Assembly (NCBI RefSeq): GCF_030811475.1
Contig: NZ_JAUSQV010000001.1
Span: 3,111,001-3,175,000 of the forward strand
DNA length: 64,000 nucleotides
Origin: Nakamurella flavida
Lineage (GTDB): Bacteria; Actinomycetota; Actinomycetes; Mycobacteriales; Nakamurellaceae
Direction of reading: 5' to 3'
The translations under genes were made by a program, and so were the position numbers. Below are positions 8,341-19,810 of the stretch, piece after piece. The notes below the pieces were generated by a model. It was not told the DNA's origin. It did no database searches and was given only the letters and a program-made list of their open reading frames with translations. Position 1 is the stretch's first letter, and each line of letters opens with the position of its first letter.

Positions 8341-9300
8341 CGTTCCGCGTCCGGCCCGTCCGTGCCGGCGTCGGCCGAGTCGCAGGGCCCCGGACTCGAC
8401 GATGGCCATCGCGGTCAGCATCAGCAGACCGCCCAGGGTGATCCGCCAGGTGAGCTCCTCGTCCAGGAAGGTGATGGCCAGCACCGCGGCCCAGACCGGT
8501 TCGGTCGACATGATGATCGCCGCCCGGGACGGATCGAGATGGGCCTGGGCCCAGGACTGCGCGACCAGCGCCACCGCCCCGGGGATGACGGCCAGGTAGA
8601 CCAGCACCGTCCAGTCGACCGCGCCGCTGGGCAGGAAGTTCGCGCCGGGATCGTGCACGACGGCCCCGGCGGCGCAGATCACGGCGGTGACCACCGCCTG
8701 GACCACGGCCAGACCGAGCGCGTTGCGGGCGGTGGCCCACACGCCGAGACCCACGATGTGCAGGGCGTAGAGCGCGGCCGACACCAGGGTCAGGGCCTCG
8801 CCGGTGCCGACCGAGAACCCGTTCAGCGCGAGCAGCGCCAGCCCGACGGTGGCGATGACGGCGGCCACCCACACCCGGGGCGGGATCCGGATCCGCAGCA
8901 GGACCGCGGCCCACAGCGGGGTCAGCACCACGTACAGGCCGGTGATGAACCCGGACACGCTGGCCGGGGTGGTCTCCAGCCCGAACGTCTGGACGATCTG
9001 CGCGCCGCCGTAGGCCAGGCCCAGCCAGACCCCCCGGCCCAGGTCCCGCCGGGACAGCCGTCGCAGCGCCGGCAGGAACAGCGCGACCATGACCACCGCG
9101 GCGAGGGTGAACCGGGTGGTCAGGAAGGGCAGCGACGCGAGCGAGTCGAGCATGACCTTGGTGAGCGGGAAGCTGGATCCCCAGCCGACCGCGACGACCA
9201 GCAGCACGAGCACGGCCCAGGTCGCCGTCCGGGGCGACCCGGTGGCCGCTACGGTTCCACCCTGGCCGGGCGGACGGTGGGGGGAGTCGGTCGATGACAC
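8314..9300 (-). CDS. EamA/DMT-family transporter (10 TM)
   Basis: A 328-residue integral membrane protein with about ten hydrophobic helices in two homologous halves. The first half begins ATWAVLVLLVVAVGWGSSFPLTK and the second contains the typical EamA end SWAQAHLDPSRAAIIMSTEPVWAAVLA. This is the drug/metabolite exporter superfamily; the substrate is unknown. The start is a GTG at 9300 with no convincing ribosome site, so the N-terminus is uncertain by some residues. It diverges from the sigma factor at 9438. Confidence 0.85.
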   Translation of the reverse strand: MSSTDSPHRPPGQGGTVAATGSPRTATWAVLVLLVVAVGWGSSFPLTKVMLDSLASLPFLTTRFTLAAVVMVALFLPALRRLSRRDLGRGVWLGLAYGGAQIVQTFGLETTPASVSGFITGLYVVLTPLWAAVLLRIRIPPRVWVAAVIATVGLALLALNGFSVGTGEALTLVSAALYALHIVGLGVWATARNALGLAVVQAVVTAVICAAGAVVHDPGANFLPSGAVDWTVLVYLAVIPGAVALVAQSWAQAHLDPSRAAIIMSTEPVWAAVLAITFLDEELTWRITLGGLLMLTAMAIVESGALRLGRRRHGRAGRGTPSGAPPDR

Positions 9301-9437
9301 GAGAGGTCATGCTGCCCCATCCGCACGCCCGCGTCCGTCCGCCGACGGGCCGGACCCCGCCCCCGCGCAGCCGGATCGCCCGCCGGTGCAACCGTTCGGT
9401 GGCCCCCCTCCGTCCGATGAGCAGGCAGGAGGGCTGA

Positions 9438-9986
9438 GTGCGCACCGAGGAGGAGGCGGCGTTCGCCGAGTACATGACCGCCCGTCGCGATGCGGTGCGA
9501 CGCACGGCCTATCTGCTGTGCGGGGAGTGGCACAAGGCCGACGACCTCACCCAGACGGCGTTCGTGAAGCTGTACGGCGCCTGGGGTCGGATCCGGGATC
9601 GCGGCGCCCTGGACGCCTACGTCCGGTCGTGCCTGGTCCGGGCGACGATCGACGAGTCACGCCGACCCTGGCGGCGGGAGCGTGCGGTGGAGTTTCTGCC
9701 CGAACCGCATCCGTCGGCCGGCGGGTCCGCCGATCTGGCCGACTTCGCCGGTGGCCTGGCCGATCGGGACGCCGTCCGGGAGGCGCTGCGGCAGGTGCCG
9801 CCCGGGCAGCGCACCGTGCTGGTGCTCCGCTACTACGAGGGATTGGACGTCAAGGCCGTGGCGCAGGCGCTGGGGTGTTCGGACGGGACGGTCAAGTCGC
9901 AGACCTCCCGCGGGCTGGCCGCGCTGAAGGCCGCGCTGGCCGTGACGGGGACGACCCCCGAGCGCCGCGAGGGGGAGGGGCGATGA
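9438..9986 (+). CDS. ECF sigma factor, SigE-like family
   Basis: 182 residues. The N-terminus MRTEEEAAFAEYMTARRDAVRRTAYLL is characteristic of the actinobacterial SigE-like ECF group. Region 2 carries ADDLTQTAFVKLYGAWGRI; region 4 carries LPPGQRTVL-type sequence and the recognition helix CSDGTVKSQTSRGLAAL. The GTG at 9438 has AGGAGG six bases upstream. Its stop overlaps the next gene's ATG (ATGA), the normal arrangement for a sigma factor and its membrane-bound antagonist. Confidence 0.85.
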   Translation: MRTEEEAAFAEYMTARRDAVRRTAYLLCGEWHKADDLTQTAFVKLYGAWGRIRDRGALDAYVRSCLVRATIDESRRPWRRERAVEFLPEPHPSAGGSADLADFAGGLADRDAVREALRQVPPGQRTVLVLRYYEGLDVKAVAQALGCSDGTVKSQTSRGLAALKAALAVTGTTPERREGEGR

Positions 9987-10897
9987 CCGGGCCCGACCCC
10001 ACGCCCCCGCCGGGTGCCGCGGACGAGGAGGCGCTGCGGCAGCTGTTCACCCACCTCGCCGACGATCCCGACGCACCGCCCAGCTCGGTCAGCGCCCTGC
10101 GGGTCCGCGCTGCGGCCGGTCGGCGCCGGGACGCCCGCCGCCGCACGCTCCGCACCACCCTGCTGGCCGCCGCCGGGGTCGCCGTCGTCGCGTTGCTGGT
10201 GCCGATCGCCCTGCGGGCCACCGGTGGGGCCACCACCAGCACCGCCTCGTCCGACCGGACGCTGGTCGAGGCCGCGAGCTCCGCGGCCGGATCGGCCGCG
10301 GCGGCCGCTCCCGGCCAGGCCCAGCTGCCCGACGAGGGGGGGGCGCGGGCGTTGTCCCTGGGGGAGTCGTCGGCCGGCAGCAGCTCGGCCCCGGCGGGCG
10401 CGAACGGGAGCGCGGCGGCGTCGTCGGCGGCATCGTCGGCCGCGTCGTCGGCTGCCACAGGGTCCGCTGCGGGTTCGGACCGCTGCGCGTCGACCTCGCT
10501 CGATCCCGCCGCCGCCGCGGCGGTGGTCGACGCACTCCCGGGCCGCGGGGGCGTGGTGCAGGAGGTCGCGCCGGCCGTCCTGCCGTGCACCCGGGGCGGG
10601 GTGTCCGGGACGGCGTTCGACGTCGTCGCCGGCGCCCAGGCCGGGTCGGTGCAGGTCGCGCTGCTCGGCTCCGCCCCCGCGGAGTGCGCCGCGGGGTGTC
10701 CCGCGGTGGACGGATCCGGTGCGGTGCTGCTCCGGGACGACCCCACCGGGACGGAGGTCGCCGTGCCCGGACCGCAGGGCTGGGTGCTGCTGCAGCAGGA
10801 ACTGACCAACCTGTCCGGCCTGGACCCGCTGACCCAGCTGCCGTTCACCGCCGCGGAGCTGGCGGCCGCGGGTCGCGCCGTGCTCGCCGCCGGGTGA
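9983..10897 (+). CDS. Membrane protein, probable anti-sigma partner of the upstream ECF factor
   Basis: 304 residues. The N-terminal 50 residues are hydrophilic and cytoplasmic-like, with a basic RRRDARRRTLRTT stretch before one membrane helix (about 56-75). An Ala/Ser low-complexity linker (about 85-165) follows, then a folded external domain with paired cysteines. No named family or zinc-binding anti-sigma motif is visible. The assignment rests on translational coupling to the sigma gene (ATGA overlap) and topology. The low-complexity stretch could instead mark a cell-wall-spanning linker. Confidence 0.6.
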   Translation: MTGPDPTPPPGAADEEALRQLFTHLADDPDAPPSSVSALRVRAAAGRRRDARRRTLRTTLLAAAGVAVVALLVPIALRATGGATTSTASSDRTLVEAASSAAGSAAAAAPGQAQLPDEGGARALSLGESSAGSSSAPAGANGSAAASSAASSAASSAATGSAAGSDRCASTSLDPAAAAAVVDALPGRGGVVQEVAPAVLPCTRGGVSGTAFDVVAGAQAGSVQVALLGSAPAECAAGCPAVDGSGAVLLRDDPTGTEVAVPGPQGWVLLQQELTNLSGLDPLTQLPFTAAELAAAGRAVLAAG

Positions 10898-10906
10898 CGC
10901 CGGGCG

Positions 10907-10989
10907 GTTGCTCGGCCGGGGGCGCACTGCTCGCGCGTGGGTGCGGTGCTCACGACCGGTCGCGAGCACCGCGTCCCGCGCCGAGCAAC
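10907..10989. repeat. Large nested inverted repeat between genes
   Basis: Outer arms GTTGCTCGGC (10907-10916) and GCCGAGCAAC (10980-10989) enclose a second hairpin: GCGGTGCTC (10943-10951) with GAGCACCGC (10964-10972), whose centre is the 10-bp palindrome CGACCGGTCG (10953-10962). As RNA it would fold into a long two-part stem just after the stop at 10897, and so may be a terminator. The 80-bp size is larger than the other terminators here. Confidence 0.6.
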
Positions 10990-11050
10990 GAGCCCCCTGC
11001 CCACCGGACTTGCCCGTCGAACCCTGGGGCTGGTCGGCCATACTGCGGCC

Positions 11051-11518
11051 ATGTCCTCCGCCGATGTGCCCACACCGGGTCCGGACGAGCACCGGCGGGC
11101 GGCGGTGAGCGCCAACCACCACGCCTGGACGCTCCTGACGGTGCCGTCGAGATCGGCCGACGAGGACGAGGACATGGTGCGCAGCGCCTACGCCGCCGCC
11201 CACCACTGGCAGCACGCGCGCGGGGCCGGCCCCGAGAACGAGGCCCGGGCCGCCTATCTCGTGGCCAAGGTCCTGCTGCTGACCGGTCACCCGGAGGGGG
11301 CGCTGCGCTCGGCGGACCGGTCGCTGCGGGCCTGCGAGGAGCATGGGCTGGCCGATTTCGACCTGGCGTACGCGCACGAGATCCGGGCCCGCGCCCTGGC
11401 CGCACTGGACCGGGAGGACGAAGCGGCGTGGGAGTGGGTGGCCGCGGTGGCCGTCCCCATCGCCGACCCCGACGACCGCGCCCTGGTCGAGGCGGACTTC
11501 GCGGACCGGCCCGTCTGA
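11051..11518 (+). CDS. Conserved-type hypothetical protein, helical repeat-like
   Basis: 155 residues, mostly alpha-helical in composition, with two Ala-rich helix pairs (AAHHWQHARGAGPENEARAA and the HPEGALRSADRSLRACEEHG region) that look like tetratricopeptide units. There is no membrane segment and no catalytic motif. The ATG at 11051 is chosen because the open frame upstream lies in the inverted repeat and has no protein-like sequence. It is convergent with the esterase, 16 bp apart. Function unknown. Confidence 0.6.
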   Translation: MSSADVPTPGPDEHRRAAVSANHHAWTLLTVPSRSADEDEDMVRSAYAAAHHWQHARGAGPENEARAAYLVAKVLLLTGHPEGALRSADRSLRACEEHGLADFDLAYAHEIRARALAALDREDEAAWEWVAAVAVPIADPDDRALVEADFADRPV

Positions 11519-11534
11519 TCCGGGCGGGACGCGG

Positions 11535-12473
11535 TCACGGGAGCAGCGCACCCCGCAGCGCATCGGCCTGCGACCGCCAGAAGGTCCGCGAGACAGCGGC
11601 TCTCGGCAGCAGGGCGTCGAAACCGTGGAAGGCTCCCGGGACCACGTCCAGGGCGCAGGGCACGTCGGCGTCCCGCAGTCGCCGGGCGTAGGCGACGTCC
11701 TCGTCGTGGAACAGGTCGAGCGAACCGACGCCGATCCAGGCCGGGGGCAGGCCGGTGAGGTCCTCGCGCCGGGCCGGGACGGAGTACGTCGGCACCTCCG
11801 GTGAGCCGGGTTCCCGTCCGAGATAGGACGTCCAGCCGAACCGGTTGCTCCGCGGCGTCCACGCCCGGACGTGCGGGACGCGGTGGCCGGGCCGGGTGAC
11901 GGTGCGGTCGTCCAGCATCGGGTAGACGAGCAGCTGGAACGCCACCGCCGGCTCGCCGTCGCGTCGTGTGTCATGCATGCGATGGGCGAGGGCGGCGGCC
12001 AACCCACCACCGGCGCTCGCCCCGCCGACGGCGACCCGGGACGCTTCGATCCCGAGCTCGTCGGCGCGATCCAGGAGGCCCCGCAGCCCGGCGAACACGT
12101 CGTCGACGGCCGCGGGGGCCGGGTGTTCCGGGGCCAGGCGATAGCGGACCGAGGCCACCGCGATGCCCAGTTCGCGGACGAAGCCCAGGCTGCTGCGCTC
12201 GTCCTGCTCCGGCCGGCCGATGATCAGCCCACCGCCGTGGATCCACAGCAGCAGTGGCACCGGGCCGCTCGCGGCGGCGGGCCGGAGCAGGCGGAGCGAC
12301 ACCTCGGGCCCGCCGTCGTACCCGGGGACGGTGATCTCCCGGGCCCGGACGTCGGGGCCCGGGTCGGGGGCGGGCCGCTCGGGAAGGTGCCGGAGGAGCC
12401 GCACCACCGCCGGGCCGAAGGACACCGGGGGGAGCAACCGGGCGATGCGCAGATCGGGGTGAAAGGCGTTCAC
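11535..12473 (-). CDS. Alpha/beta hydrolase, hormone-sensitive-lipase (acetyl esterase) type
   Basis: 312 residues. The oxyanion motif HGGG lies in LLLWIHGGGLIIG near residue 84, the nucleophile serine in VAVGGASAGGG, and the acid/histidine pair in the C-terminal LDLFHDEDVAYARRL and PGAFHGFD segments. These are the hallmarks of the HSL (family IV) esterases that cleave short acyl esters. GTG 12473 follows AGGGCGG. It may be read from the same strand as the haloperoxidase-like gene, but the hairpin at 12508-12543 separates them. Confidence 0.85.
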   Translation of the reverse strand: MNAFHPDLRIARLLPPVSFGPAVVRLLRHLPERPAPDPGPDVRAREITVPGYDGGPEVSLRLLRPAAASGPVPLLLWIHGGGLIIGRPEQDERSSLGFVRELGIAVASVRYRLAPEHPAPAAVDDVFAGLRGLLDRADELGIEASRVAVGGASAGGGLAAALAHRMHDTRRDGEPAVAFQLLVYPMLDDRTVTRPGHRVPHVRAWTPRSNRFGWTSYLGREPGSPEVPTYSVPARREDLTGLPPAWIGVGSLDLFHDEDVAYARRLRDADVPCALDVVPGAFHGFDALLPRAAVSRTFWRSQADALRGALLP

Positions 12474-12507
12474 CCGCCCTGCCTACCCGACGAGCGGCCC
12501 GGACGCA

Positions 12508-12543
12508 GCCGGGCCCGGCGCGCAGTTGCGCACCGGGCCCGGC
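12508..12543 (-). terminator. Terminator hairpin downstream of the haloperoxidase-like gene
   Basis: 11-bp perfect arms GCCGGGCCCGG (12508-12518) and CCGGGCCCGGC (12533-12543), with an inner GCGCA/TGCGC stem. It lies 15 bp past the stop at 12559. Confidence 0.7.
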
Positions 12544-12558
12544 GGGAATGCGGGGGAC

Positions 12559-13431
12559 TCAGCCGGCCAGGAACTTCACCAGCGCCGCGTTGAACTCCTC
12601 GGCGTGGGTGGTGTTGATGCCGTGCGGGCCGCCCTCGATGAGGACCAGCTCGCTGTTCGCGATCAGTTCGTGCGACCGCTTGCCGCTGACCTCGAACGGC
12701 ACCACCTGATCGGCGTCGCCGTGGATGACCAGGGTGGGCACATCGACCTTGGCCACGTCGCCGCGGAAGTCGGTGCGGCCGAAGGCGGCGATGCAGTCCA
12801 GGGTGCCCTTGGGCGAGGCGACCTCCGCCAGGGACAGGGCGTAGTCGTGGGTCGGCCCGCTGACGAGCTCGCGCACGCCGGTCGCGGTCACCAGCTTGGA
12901 CAGGAAGCCCTCGCCGCCCGGGGTGAAGAAGTTGCTGACGAACCCGTCGAGGAACTTCGGCCGGTCGGTCTTCACGCCGGTCTCGAAGCCGCCGATGGTG
13001 GCGTCGTCCAGGCCGCCGTCCGGGTTGTCGTCGGACTGGTAGAGGTACGGCGGGACCGCGGCGGCGAGCACGGCCTTGCTGACCCGGCTGCTGCCGTAGG
13101 TACCGATGTAGCGGACGACCTCGCCGCCACCCATCGAGAAGCCGACCAGGGCGACCTCGGTGAGATCCAGCTCGGTGAGCAGGGTGTTCAGGTCCGCGGC
13201 GAACGTGTCGTAGTCGTACCCGTTCCACGGCTGCGTGGACTGGCCGAAACCGCGACGGTCGTAGGTGATGACCCGGTGACCGGCCTCGACGAGGGCGGGG
13301 ACCTGGGCCTCCCAGGACCGGCCGGACAGCGGCCAGCCGTGGATGAGGACGACCGGCTTGCCGGTGCCGTAGTCCTCGTAGTGCAACTCGATCGGCGATC
13401 CGGCCTCGGTGCCGACGGTGACCTTGGGCAT
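12559..13431 (-). CDS. Alpha/beta hydrolase, cofactor-free chloroperoxidase/esterase type
   Basis: 290 residues. IHGWPLSGRSWE near residue 30 supplies the oxyanion hole, GFSMGGGE holds the nucleophile Ser near 100, VIHGDADQVVPF holds the acid, and GGPHG the histidine. The CIAAFGRTDFRGD segment is typical of the non-heme haloperoxidase group, which acts as perhydrolases/esterases. ATG 13431 matches the family N-terminus (MPKVTVGTEAG); the frame stays open far upstream only as antisense of the antiporter gene. It diverges from the antiporter with 204 bp between starts. Confidence 0.88.
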   Translation of the reverse strand: MPKVTVGTEAGSPIELHYEDYGTGKPVVLIHGWPLSGRSWEAQVPALVEAGHRVITYDRRGFGQSTQPWNGYDYDTFAADLNTLLTELDLTEVALVGFSMGGGEVVRYIGTYGSSRVSKAVLAAAVPPYLYQSDDNPDGGLDDATIGGFETGVKTDRPKFLDGFVSNFFTPGGEGFLSKLVTATGVRELVSGPTHDYALSLAEVASPKGTLDCIAAFGRTDFRGDVAKVDVPTLVIHGDADQVVPFEVSGKRSHELIANSELVLIEGGPHGINTTHAEEFNAALVKFLAG

Positions 13432-13635
13432 GGTGTCTGCGCTCCTGACGTCGTGGGGACCTCCGCGCGGATCGTTCCCGCTGGATCGGACCCGCTGGGG
13501 CGGTGTCCGGCATGTCGTATTCGGAACCAACCGTGCTGCGGTGCGGTCCATTCCCGGTGCCGGGACGGCTGTCCCATCGGGTGAGATTGCCGCGGATGGT
13601 CGGGTGGGCACGACCCTGCGGGGCACTATCAGGCC

Positions 13636-15423
13636 ATGGCCGCAATCCTCCCGACCATCGGACTCATCGTCGGGGTCCTGCTGATCACCTCGGTGGCGAC
13701 CCGGTTCTCCCTCCCCGCGCCGATCCTGCTGGTGCTGATCGGCCTGGGCGTCTCGTTCATCCCCGGCATCCCCGGCTACGAGGTCTCCCCCGAGATCGTG
13801 CTGTACGTGCTGCTGCCGCCACTGCTCTACGGGGCGGCCTACGAGTCGTCCGCGGTGGCCATCCGCCGGCTGATCCGCCCGATCGTGCAGTTGGCCGTGG
13901 TGCTGGTCCTGCTCACCGCGTTCACCGTCGCCTTCGTGGTGACGGCGATCGTGCCGGGCGTGCCGTTCGCCGCCGCGCTCGCCCTGGGGGCCATCGTCGC
14001 CCCGCCGGACGCGGTGGCCGCGGTCGCGGTGGCCCGGAAGGTCGGCCTGCCCCGCCGGCTGCTCACCGTGCTCGAGGGCGAGTCGCTGTTCAACGACGCG
14101 ACCTCCCTGGTCACCCTCAAGGTGGCCATCGCGGCCATCGGGGCGACCTCGGTGGCGTGGGCGCCGGCGCTCGGCGAGTTCGCCTGGGCCTCGGGCGGTG
14201 GCGTGATCATCGGGGTGCTGCTGGGTCTGTTCCTCTCGTTCGTCCGTCGGCACGCCGGGTCACCGCTGACCATCACCGCGCTCTCCCTGGTCACCCCGTT
14301 CGCGGCCTACCTGATCGGTGAGGAGGCCCACGCCTCCGGGGTTCTCGTCGTCGTGGTGACGGGGCTCGTGCTCGGGTACCGGTCGCCCACGGAGGTGGCG
14401 GCGTCGGTCCGGCTGACCGAGACGGCCACCTGGGCGGCGTTGCGCTTCGTCCTGGAGGGCGGGGTGTTCGCGCTCATCGGACTGGAGCTCCGCGGCATCA
14501 TCCAGGGGCTGGACACCAGCACCGACAACGTCTTCCTGGCCATCGGCGCGGTGCTGCTGACGGTCATCGTGAGCCGGCCGATCTGGGTCGGGCTGATCCA
14601 CGCCGTCAGTCGGCTCACCGGGAAGGAGAACGAGCACGTCGGCCGCAAGGGGGTGGCGGCGGTCTCCTGGGCCGGGATGCGCGGCGTGGTGTCGCTGGCT
14701 GCCGCGCAGACGCTCCCGCTGGACACCCCGTTCCGTTCCCTGCTGCTGGTCTGCACCATCACCGTCATCCTGGGCACCCTGGTGCTCCAGGGGCTGAGCC
14801 TGCCGTGGGTGATCCGGCGGCTGGGCATCGTCGAGGACACCCGGGCCGACGATCTCGCCGAACGCACCACAGCGCTGACCAAGGTCAGCGAGGAGATCAA
14901 CGCCCGGGTGGACGCGCTCTGCTCCGACGGCAAGCTGTCCGAGCGGCAGGGCGAGCTGATGCGCAAGTGGGCCTCGCTGCGCGACTGGCGGAACTGGGAG
15001 GACGACGACGCGTCCCGCGACTTCGCCCGCCGGCTGTCCGTGCTGTCGGACTGGCGGCGCACCCTGCTGGGCATCGAGCGTGAGGTCATCGTGGGTCTGC
15101 GCAACAGCGGTGAGCTCTCCGAGAACGTCCTGAACGACATGCAGCACGACCTGGACCTGGAGGAGGCCCTGCTGGAACGGCGCAGCCAGGCGGTCGACGG
15201 GCACCTCGGCGAGCTCCCCGCCCAGGAGGACCCGGAGGGGTCCGGCCGTCCCGAGCTCGACCAGGAGCCGTCCCCGGACGGGGAGAGCGGTGACCGACGG
15301 GACGCCGATGTGGACGAGGACGCCGCCGTCGACGACGCGGACGTCAGTGCCCTGCTGATGGACGAGCAGCGTGCCGAGGGCACCGTCATCGGACAGCGCT
15401 CCGGGCGGACCGGCCGGGACTGA
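13636..15423 (+). CDS. CPA1-family Na+/H+ antiporter (NhaP-like)
   Basis: 595 residues: about 12 membrane helices over residues 1-410, then a long charged cytoplasmic tail. The ion-binding region reads ALGAIVAPPDAVAAVAVARKVG followed by VLEGESLFNDATSL, the CPA1 signature with the essential acidic residues. WAGMRGVVSLAAAQTLP is the conserved late helix. The tail (about 415-595) has coiled-coil-like helices and an acidic, disordered end, which may serve regulation by pH or partners. It exchanges external protons for internal sodium or potassium. Confidence 0.92.
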   Translation: MAAILPTIGLIVGVLLITSVATRFSLPAPILLVLIGLGVSFIPGIPGYEVSPEIVLYVLLPPLLYGAAYESSAVAIRRLIRPIVQLAVVLVLLTAFTVAFVVTAIVPGVPFAAALALGAIVAPPDAVAAVAVARKVGLPRRLLTVLEGESLFNDATSLVTLKVAIAAIGATSVAWAPALGEFAWASGGGVIIGVLLGLFLSFVRRHAGSPLTITALSLVTPFAAYLIGEEAHASGVLVVVVTGLVLGYRSPTEVAASVRLTETATWAALRFVLEGGVFALIGLELRGIIQGLDTSTDNVFLAIGAVLLTVIVSRPIWVGLIHAVSRLTGKENEHVGRKGVAAVSWAGMRGVVSLAAAQTLPLDTPFRSLLLVCTITVILGTLVLQGLSLPWVIRRLGIVEDTRADDLAERTTALTKVSEEINARVDALCSDGKLSERQGELMRKWASLRDWRNWEDDDASRDFARRLSVLSDWRRTLLGIEREVIVGLRNSGELSENVLNDMQHDLDLEEALLERRSQAVDGHLGELPAQEDPEGSGRPELDQEPSPDGESGDRRDADVDEDAAVDDADVSALLMDEQRAEGTVIGQRSGRTGRD

Positions 15424-15445
15424 CCGACCCGGCCCCGCCCCCCGG

Positions 15446-17627
<2,182 letters not shown>

Positions 17628-19055
17628 TCAGCCGGCGAGATCCAGTTGCGCGTCGACCACGGCCAGCACCGTCCAGCTCGCGCCGGTGCTGTCGGTCATC
17701 GCCCAGGCGGGCAGCACGAGCACGGTGCCGTCGGCCCGGTACTCGGTCGTCAGGGCGGGAGTGGCTGCGGTGAGGGTGATCTCGGTGGTGGACCAGGGCA
17801 GCGGGGCGCCGGGGGTCGGCGGGGTGACGGGAGTCGTCGCCGCTCCGTCCGAAGCGGGAGACCGGACCGTGTCGGTGGCGACCAGGGGCATGGCCCCACC
17901 GCCGGCGGCGCCGAACCGGGTGTCGTTCATCCGGGCGACGGCCTGGGCCGGGCTGATCAGGTCGTAGTCGCCCAGGCTCGCCAGCGGTGCGAGCGGTCCG
18001 GAGAAGTACGCGAGGCGATCCCCGACGAAGCTGAACGACCAGGCGTACCCGAGGCTCACCCCGTCGAGCTGCGGGGACGCGGTCACCGATCGGTAGCCGC
18101 CACTGACCTGGTCGTCCGGCGAGGTCAGGGTGAAGGCGGCCGGGTCGAGACCGATGGTGGTCAGCAGCGCGGTACTGCGGTCCACGGCGTCCTGGCCGGT
18201 GATCGGCGCGGGGCACGTTCCGGTGGGCGGCGTGCCGACCGACGGGGTGCTGCCCGCCGGCGCCTCGGCCGCCGGGGCCGGCAGCGGCTCCACCGCGACG
18301 GAGCAGTCACCGCCGACGGTCGGATCGGTGTAGCTGAACGACGCGGTGCCGTCCTGTGCGACGCTCACCGAGGGCGCCGTCCCGTCGTTCGGCCCGACGG
18401 TGAACGCGCCGTACTCGTCCACCGCGGATCCCGGGACACCCAGCGCCCCAGCGATTCTCTCGGCGGTCGCCGCCGCGCCGGTCCCCGCGGCGTCGTAGAC
18501 CCAGGCGCTCCCGGTGCTGCCTTCCGCGGGGAGCCCGCCGTCGACGAAGTGCAGCCGTCCGCCGTAGCCGATCAACCGACTGTCCTGGCCGGCGCCTGCG
18601 GACATCGCACCCGCCTCGGACGGCAGCCCGGGCGCGGCGGACGCGCTCTGCTGGCCTCCGGTGGCGGCCGAGGGCAGGGCGGATGCGGACTCCGGGACGG
18701 CCGCGTTCGACCCGGCCGCGGCGACGGGTGTGTCCCGCCCGGCCGTCTGCTGCCCGACCACGAAGGCGCCACCACCGACCACGGCCACCGCGGCCGCCAC
18801 CGCCGCGAGCCGCTGCCAGCGGCGGGCCGGTGCGCGCAGCGGGGTGACCCCGGGCGCGGTGTCCCGGGGCAGAGGGGTGGGTACCGGGCCCGGTTCCAGG
18901 GTCGGTCCAGCGGCGATCCGCCGGTCGACCCTGCGCCGCAGGGCGGCGAGATCGGGGGCGGCGGGACCGACCGGGTCGGCCGCGCGGAGCCGGTCGAAGG
19001 CGTCGGCCGACTGCGTGTCGGGGGACTGCGGGTCGGGTGTCCGGTCGTCGGTCAC
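17628..19055 (-). CDS. Single-pass membrane protein, probable anti-sigma partner
   Basis: 475 residues. The N-terminal 85 residues are cytoplasmic and charged (LAALRRRVDRRIAAG), one membrane helix follows (about 85-105), then a Ser/Ala/Gly-rich linker and a large external domain (about 150-475) with aromatic beta-rich sequence (YAWSFSFVGDRLAYFSGP). It lies 76 bp behind an ECF sigma gene on the same strand; that and the topology are the basis for the anti-sigma idea. No zinc motif is seen. GTG 19055 has an AGGAG site. The external domain family is not recognised. Confidence 0.65.
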   Translation of the reverse strand: MTDDRTPDPQSPDTQSADAFDRLRAADPVGPAAPDLAALRRRVDRRIAAGPTLEPGPVPTPLPRDTAPGVTPLRAPARRWQRLAAVAAAVAVVGGGAFVVGQQTAGRDTPVAAAGSNAAVPESASALPSAATGGQQSASAAPGLPSEAGAMSAGAGQDSRLIGYGGRLHFVDGGLPAEGSTGSAWVYDAAGTGAAATAERIAGALGVPGSAVDEYGAFTVGPNDGTAPSVSVAQDGTASFSYTDPTVGGDCSVAVEPLPAPAAEAPAGSTPSVGTPPTGTCPAPITGQDAVDRSTALLTTIGLDPAAFTLTSPDDQVSGGYRSVTASPQLDGVSLGYAWSFSFVGDRLAYFSGPLAPLASLGDYDLISPAQAVARMNDTRFGAAGGGAMPLVATDTVRSPASDGAATTPVTPPTPGAPLPWSTTEITLTAATPALTTEYRADGTVLVLPAWAMTDSTGASWTVLAVVDAQLDLAG

Positions 19056-19131
19056 GGGGGCTCCTGTCGTCGGGTGCGGATCAGGTGGAGGGTCGGGAAG
19101 AGCGCGGGTGGGGCGGGGCGGCGGGTGCGGA

Positions 19132-19629
19132 TCAGCCCGCGGCGTCGACGCGGTCCCAGGCCTGCTGCAGGCGGGTCCGGGCGCGGGACAGGGCGGCGGC
19201 GGCCCCGCCCCGGGAGATCTCCAGGACGGCGGCCAGGTCGTCGCCGGACAACCCGTCCCAGGCGGACAGCAGCAGGATGCGCTGGTCCCGGGGGGACAGG
19301 TCGGCCATCACCCGGCGGAGGTCGTCGCCGCCGTCGGACCACTGCGGGGTCTCCGGATCGCCGTCGTCGGGGACGACGGCCAGCGGTGTCGGGCGGGCCT
19401 TGCGGTGATGGTTGGCCACGACGAACCCGGCGGTGCGGTAGAGCCACGGGAGCTCGGCGCCGGCCGGGATGTCCGCCCGTCGCCGCCAGGCCACGGTCAG
19501 GACATCGGCGGTGAGATCCTCGACGTCGCTGCGGTCGGCCCGACGGGCGACGAAGCGGTGCACGGCCACGGCATGGGCGTCGAACAGCCGGGTGAACCAC
19601 TGCTCGTCACGGGCGGTCACCTCGTCCAC
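19132..19629 (-). CDS. ECF RNA polymerase sigma factor
   Basis: About 165 residues. Region 2 has FTRLFDAHAVAVHRFVARR, DVEDLTADVLTVAWRR and the LPWLYRTAGFVVANHHRK DNA-melting segment; region 4 has LSPRDQRILLLSAWDGLSGDDLA and a final helix ISRGGAAAALSRARTRL. The start is either GTG 19629 or GTG 19620. This is the third ECF gene within 13 kb and is followed by its probable membrane partner. Confidence 0.82.
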   Translation of the reverse strand: MDEVTARDEQWFTRLFDAHAVAVHRFVARRADRSDVEDLTADVLTVAWRRRADIPAGAELPWLYRTAGFVVANHHRKARPTPLAVVPDDGDPETPQWSDGGDDLRRVMADLSPRDQRILLLSAWDGLSGDDLAAVLEISRGGAAAALSRARTRLQQAWDRVDAAG

Positions 19630-19810
19630 CCCTGTACGCCGTCCACCTCTGCACCGACCATCACAGCGCACCCCGTTCGTCGTCCTGCCGTCACCACCAC
19701 CCTGTCTGTGTGGTGGACCGGGCCGGTGTTGCAGGGCTGCGCGATGTTCCGTGGTGTGCCGGGTGGCGCCGAGGGGCGCTGTCGGGTTCCGTCGGCTCGG
19801 CCGGACGGGC

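Noticed and set aside
9300-9437. CCATCC near 9316 as another SigK promoter
   Set aside because: No CGAA-type -10 at 15-17 bp; only half of the motif.
19694-19716. CCACCAC/GTGGTGG inverted repeat as a terminator
   Set aside because: Seven-bp arms with a 9-nt loop, over 90 bp from the Rrf2 stop; too weak to call.
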